The notes under the pieces: model-generated | What the model was told of the DNA's origin: nothing | Database searches by the model: none | Seen by the model: the letters and a program-made list of their open reading frames with translations, nothing else | Translations under genes and position numbers: made by a program | Shown: piece after piece, positions 60,794-64,000 of the stretch | Numbering within the stretch: the first letter of the stretch is position 1 | Layout of the letters: every line of letters starts with the position of its first letter | Source: Bacilli bacterium | Lineage (GTDB): Bacteria > Bacillota_I > Bacilli_A > RF39 > UBA660 | NCBI GenBank assembly: GCA_017416535.1 | Contig: JAFQCG010000001.1 | Coordinates: forward strand, 699,013 to 763,012 | Reading direction: 5' to 3' | Length of the DNA stretch: 64,000 nucleotides

Positions 60794-61458
60794 TGAAAAT
60801 AAATGACAGATTAAAAACAATAGGAGATTTAGTTTCGGCTAACTCTTTTTGTTTAGATGTAGGTTGTGATCATGCCTTTTTATGTATTTATTTAGTTAAA
60901 AAGAATATGAATATTAAAGCGATTGCTTCAGATGTATTAGAAGGACCTTTAAAACATGCAAGAGAAAATATAAAAAGAGAAGGTTTGGAAAAACGAATAG
61001 AAGTAAGACTTGGGGATGGTTTAGATACCTATAGTGATGAAGTTGATACAGTTATTATTTCTGGTATGGGTGGAAGAAATATGATTGGAATCTTTAAGAA
61101 AAATTTACAAGTATTAAAGAAAATAAAAACTATAATTGTTAGTCCAAATAATTATCAAGAGGATGTAAAAAGATTTTTGGTTAAGAATGGTTTTGTTATT
61201 GATGACGAAGTAATGGTTAAAGAAAAGAAATTTATATATCAAATTATTAAATTTACTAGGGGTAAGAAAAGATATAGTAAAAGAGAATATTTCTTTGGAC
61301 CAAAATATTTAGAGAAAAAAGATAAACTATTTAAAGAATATTTTGAAAGAGAATTAAAATCTCGAGAAATACTTTTAGGAGTATTACCTAAAAACTTTAG
61401 GTGGAAAAGATTTATTACAAAAAGAGAAATTAAGATGATAAAAAAGGAACTTTATTAA
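60793..61458 (+). CDS. trmK: tRNA (adenine(22)-N1)-methyltransferase TrmK
   Basis: 221 residues, starting on the last base of the rpoD stop (TAATG). Methylates A22 of tRNA. Motif I LDVGCDHAFLCIYL and the diagnostic VIISGMGGRNMIGI followed by VSPNNYQ are those of TrmK (YqfN), which follows sigA in Bacillus. The Nif3-like gene usually next is absent. Its last codons overlap a terminator shared with the convergent gene. Confidence 0.93.
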   Translation: MKINDRLKTIGDLVSANSFCLDVGCDHAFLCIYLVKKNMNIKAIASDVLEGPLKHARENIKREGLEKRIEVRLGDGLDTYSDEVDTVIISGMGGRNMIGIFKKNLQVLKKIKTIIVSPNNYQEDVKRFLVKNGFVIDDEVMVKEKKFIYQIIKFTRGKKRYSKREYFFGPKYLEKKDKLFKEYFERELKSREILLGVLPKNFRWKRFITKREIKMIKKELY

Positions 61459-61474
61459 TTAGAGTTCCTTTTTT
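61441..61474. terminator. Terminator shared by trmK and the convergent TIGR04086-like gene
   Basis: AAAAAGGAACT (61441-61451) pairs with AGTTCCTTTTT (61463-61473). The stop codons of both genes lie between the arms, and each strand ends in a T run. Confidence 0.85.
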
Positions 61475-61815
61475 GTGTTTATTCCAACAATACTTCCAAA
61501 AGATGCTGTAAGTATAATTATTAAATAGTATAGAAGTATTTTAAGTGAAAATGAATTATTTATAACTGTAGTTATTAGGAAGATAGTTATTAGTGGTATT
61601 GAAAGTTTAATTCCTTCTATAAAACCTTTTTTTTCTGATTTTCTTCCTAAAATAAAACTATTTATAAATAATGATGTAAGTAAAAATACTATTTTTAAAA
61701 TATTGTATGTTACTGGAGATATTGCATTAAAATAATATAAAGTTGTTATAAGAAGTAGAGATAAAAGAATTGATAATATCGTAAATAAAAATGTTAAAAT
61801 GTAATTTTTTATAAT
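61459..61815 (-). CDS. TIGR04086/YrzE-like membrane protein with no ATG, GTG or TTG start
   Basis: On the minus strand a frame is open from the stop at 61821-61819 to TAA at 61461-61459, about 118 codons, and contains no ATG, GTG or TTG at all. The product has four membrane helices (including NYILTFLFTILSILLSLLLI, then VFLLTSLFINSFILG, LSIPLITIFLITTVI and LYYLIIILTA), a cytoplasmic GRKSEKKGF loop and ends FGSIVGINTKKEL. This matches TIGR04086 (YrzE) proteins. A good ribosome-binding site, AGAGGTGA (61826-61819), stands 3 bases before ATT (61815-61813) and 6 before ATA (61812-61810). So it probably uses a rare start codon, or has lost its start by mutation. Confidence 0.75.
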   Translation of the reverse strand: MIKNYILTFLFTILSILLSLLLITTLYYFNAISPVTYNILKIVFLLTSLFINSFILGRKSEKKGFIEGIKLSIPLITIFLITTVINNSFSLKILLYYLIIILTASFGSIVGINTKKEL

Positions 61816-61888
61816 AGGTCACCTCTAATAATATTTATGTAGTGTATAAAAAAATATGTATGTAATCAATATATAATTAGGTGATTAG

Positions 61889-62524
61889 ATGGATTTAGTT
61901 AATATACTTTTTAGAACTTTTATATTTTATGTTGTGATGAATATATTTTATAGAATAATGGGGAAAAGAGAAATTGGAGAGTTGAAAGTAATTGATTTAG
62001 TTCTTTCAATGTTACTTGCAGATGTTTTTGCGATTGGAATTGAAAATTATAAAGAAAATATATTTATGACATTTTTACCTGTATTATTACTTGTTTTTAT
62101 GCAGATAATTGTTTCTAAATATTCATTTAAATATGAAAAGGTAAGAAAATTTATTGATGGTGAACCTTCGATTATTATTAATAGAGGAAAAGTTAATTTT
62201 CAAGAAATGCTTAAACAAAGATATAATTTGGATGATTTATTAATGGAACTTAGAAGTCAAGGAATTAAATCGATTGAAGAAGTTTTTTATGCTGTATTAG
62301 AGGTAAGTGGTAGATTATCAGTTTTTACTAAAGATGCGAATGTTGAATATCCTCTTCCTGTGATTTTAGATGGTAAAGTAGATGAAGAAGTTTTATATCA
62401 AATTGGAAAAAATAATGATTGGTTAGATGAGGTTATTAATAAAGAAGGTTATTCTTTAAAAGAAATATTTTATGCTTTTTATCGTAATAATGAACTTTTT
62501 ATTATAAAGAATCAGAATAAATGA
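61889..62524 (+). CDS. DUF421 (YetF/YkjA-family) membrane protein
   Basis: 211 residues. Two or three N-terminal membrane helices with FYRIMGKREIGELKVIDLVLS, which is the family signature (M-G-K-R-x-I-G-x-L), then the cytoplasmic YetF domain with GEPSIIINRGK, LDDLLMELRSQGI and EEVFYAVLEVSG. Function of the family is unsettled; relatives with two DUF421 domains act in spore germination and spore stability in Bacillus. Start ATG 61889 behind AGGTGATT. Confidence 0.9.
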   Translation: MDLVNILFRTFIFYVVMNIFYRIMGKREIGELKVIDLVLSMLLADVFAIGIENYKENIFMTFLPVLLLVFMQIIVSKYSFKYEKVRKFIDGEPSIIINRGKVNFQEMLKQRYNLDDLLMELRSQGIKSIEEVFYAVLEVSGRLSVFTKDANVEYPLPVILDGKVDEEVLYQIGKNNDWLDEVINKEGYSLKEIFYAFYRNNELFIIKNQNK

Positions 62525-62568
62525 CAAATTAAGTATTAAATATTTAATATATTTAGTTTGGTGATTAA

Positions 62569-63741
62569 ATGAAAAAATTATTTCTTTGTATTTTGATGAT
62601 TATTTTTATTGGAGTTATTTTAATTATTAATGGTCCAAGGATTAAGGAAGAAGAAAAAGAAGTAAAAGAAAATAGGGGAATATTTATTAGTTATATTGAA
62701 CTTAGTAAATATTTAAATTGTAAGAGTAAAAATGCTGCAGAAACTATAATTGATGAAATGGTTAATAATGTAGAAAATTTAGGTTTTAATGAAATTATTT
62801 TGCAAGTTAGATCTTTTTCTGATGCAATATATAAATCGGATTTTTATCCTTGGAGTATGGTTATATCTAGTAAAGAAGGTGTTGATCCAGGTTATGATTT
62901 ATTGGAAATGTTTATTGAGAAATGTCATAAAAGAAACATTTTGTTAATGGCATGGATTAATCCTTATAGAATTAGAAATAATGAAGATATTAGTTCTATT
63001 AGTAAAGATAATTTAGCTTTTAAGTATTTAAATACAAATAATGTTTATATAAATAATGGTATTTATTTTAATCCATCTAGTGATATTATTTTAGATTTAA
63101 TTGTGAGCGGTGTTGAAGAAATTGTTAGAAAATATGATGTTGATGGTATTTTGTTTGATGATTATTTTTATCCCGATAATGAAATTGATAGACAAGAATA
63201 TGATGAGTATTTAAAATATAATGAATATATTTCTAAGGAAGAATATAACTTAAATGTTATTAATAATATGGTTAAGAAAGTTTATGAAGTGTGTAAGAAA
63301 TATAATGTTTTATTTGGAATATCACCGGATGGTAATATCGACAATAATTATAATAAAGTATTTGCTGATGTTAAAAAGTGGTGTAGTAGTAATGAATATA
63401 TTGATTTTATTATGCCACAGATTTATTATGGTTTTTATAATGAGACAAGAGGTTTTAAAAAGACTATTGATGAATGGGAAAGTTTTGTTAAAGATAGTAA
63501 TGTTGAACTAAGAATTGCTCTTGCGTTTTATAAGAATGGTACATATGATAAATGGGCAATGAGTGGTAGTAATGAATGGATAGAAAATGATGATATTATT
63601 ATGAGAGAAATAGTTCTTAGTCGAAATTTAAATAAGTATAATGGTTTTTCATTGTTTAGGTATGATTATTTATTTAGTAAGGATAAGTATACAGAGGTTA
63701 CGTTAAAGGAAATAGAAAATATTAAAAAAGTATTAAATTAG
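62569..63741 (+). CDS. Secreted GHL10 (DUF187) glycosyl-hydrolase-like protein
   Basis: 390 residues with an N-terminal membrane segment (LFLCILMIIFIGVILIING) and no lipobox. The TIM-barrel pattern of GHL10/YngK proteins is present: RGIFISYIELSKYL at the start, FNEIILQVRSFSDAIYKSDF, LLMAWINPYRI, YDVDGILFDDYFYP with the acidic pair, FGISPDG and IMPQIYYGF. Members act on peptidoglycan or other surface glycans. Fourth extracytoplasmic envelope gene in this part of the window. Start ATG 62569 after TGGTGATT. Confidence 0.88.
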   Translation: MKKLFLCILMIIFIGVILIINGPRIKEEEKEVKENRGIFISYIELSKYLNCKSKNAAETIIDEMVNNVENLGFNEIILQVRSFSDAIYKSDFYPWSMVISSKEGVDPGYDLLEMFIEKCHKRNILLMAWINPYRIRNNEDISSISKDNLAFKYLNTNNVYINNGIYFNPSSDIILDLIVSGVEEIVRKYDVDGILFDDYFYPDNEIDRQEYDEYLKYNEYISKEEYNLNVINNMVKKVYEVCKKYNVLFGISPDGNIDNNYNKVFADVKKWCSSNEYIDFIMPQIYYGFYNETRGFKKTIDEWESFVKDSNVELRIALAFYKNGTYDKWAMSGSNEWIENDDIIMREIVLSRNLNKYNGFSLFRYDYLFSKDKYTEVTLKEIENIKKVLN

Positions 63742-63762
63742 TGTTTATCTTCTTGAAAAATT

Positions 63763-63771
63763 TGTTATAAT
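63763..63771 (+). promoter_or_regulatory. Extended -10 promoter for the prepilin gene
   Basis: TGTTATAAT, 23 bases before the start at 63795. Confidence 0.6.
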
Positions 63772-63794
63772 TAAGAAGATAGGAAGGTGTTTGT

Positions 63795-64000
63795 ATGGCG
63801 AAGAATAATTCTGGATTTACAATGGTTGAATTATTGGCTGCTATGGTAGTTTTAGGTATTTCGATGATGGTTGCTATTCCTTCTGTTATTGAACTACTTA
63901 ATGATCAAAGAAGTGATACTTATATTAAAGATGCATTAAGATTTGCATCAAACATGGATAATAAATTAAGAAGTGATAATAAAATTACAGTTCCACGTAG
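63795..64000 (+). CDS. Type IV prepilin (ComGC/pseudopilin-like), 3' end cut by the window
   Basis: From ATG 63795 behind GGAAGGTG. The N-terminus MAKNNSGFTMVELLAAMVVLG is a canonical prepilin: cut after Gly7, Phe at +1, Glu at +5, then the hydrophobic helix ending VAIPSVIELL. 68 residues are visible. This is likely the first gene of a pilin or pseudopilin operon, which would need prepilin peptidase. It differs from the degenerate prepilin-like protein at 49734 by having the full consensus. Confidence 0.88.
   Translation, partial: MAKNNSGFTMVELLAAMVVLGISMMVAIPSVIELLNDQRSDTYIKDALRFASNMDNKLRSDNKITVPR

Noticed and set aside
1-64000. Mollicutes code (TGA as Trp), suggested by the base composition
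   Set aside because: TGA stops end genes at sites followed by correctly placed ribosome-binding sites and starts (35858-35860, 38852-38854, 40207-40209), and Trp is encoded by TGG throughout.

Overview
The window is a single stretch of A+T-rich chromosome from a low-GC Gram-positive bacterium with a peptidoglycan wall. TGA is used as an ordinary stop (for example at the ends of murG at 35860 and of the membrane genes at 38854 and 40209), so this is not the Mollicutes code. The synteny is that of Bacilli: comN-secDF-relA-dtd, T-box-hisS-aspS-6S RNA-tcdA, polA-mutM, dnaG-rpoD-trmK and yqeG-yqeH. The many orphan proteins inserted among compact housekeeping operons suggest an uncultured gut-type Bacilli lineage (RF39-like); that placement is inference from content, not from a database search. 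I see no rRNA, tRNA, IS element, CRISPR array or prophage.

Layout. 1-4000: VanY peptidase end, VOC protein, methyltransferase, a BRO/DinD-like gene behind a LexA-like operator, and an Xre-type membrane regulator. 4000-11460: rbgA, a kinase-like protein, rnhB, topA, two orphans and a XerC/D recombinase. 11560-21840: comN, secDF, relA, dtd, an HExxH peptidase, then a T-box leader driving an orphan, hisS and aspS; HisRS carries a 73-residue Cys/His tail. 21900-26175: TasA-like protein, alpha/beta hydrolase, 6S RNA, an orphan, tcdA, a zinc-ribbon protein and lexA. 26225-31440: a divergent SOS promoter for a 52-residue membrane protein, then polA, mutM and pyk. 31500-34550: transglutaminase-like protein with Pro/Arg repeats, gmk and tmcAL. 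34780-44000: a division and cell-wall cluster, murG, murB, divIB, three tandem GT-C-like paralogs, ftsA and ftsZ. 44070-50410: membrane transglutaminase, two TasA-like exported proteins, an arginase-family enzyme with a Pro/Gln tail, murE, a prepilin-like protein and a 45-residue Gly/Cys membrane peptide. 50500-56120: vanZ-like, flippase, a sigma factor that looks like pro-SigK, a PgdA-like deacetylase, yqeG and yqeH. 56200-64000: three orphans, dnaG, rpoD, trmK, a TIGR04086/YrzE-like gene with no usual start codon, a DUF421 protein, a glycosyl-hydrolase-like protein and the start of a type IV prepilin gene.

How it works together. Most of the window is replication, repair, tRNA and translation maintenance plus cell-wall synthesis and division. 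Three LexA-like operators outline a small SOS regulon: lexA itself, the 52-residue membrane protein beside it (in the position of Bacillus yneA, a division inhibitor), and the BRO/DinD-like gene. Promoters are dominated by an extended -10 of the form TGnTATAAT, and terminators often overlap the last codons of genes. The most unusual items are the HisRS metal-binding-like tail, the minimal SOS membrane protein, the triplicated GT-C-like genes inside the division cluster, the pro-SigK-like sigma factor, and the complete TIGR04086-like gene that has no ATG, GTG or TTG codon in frame.
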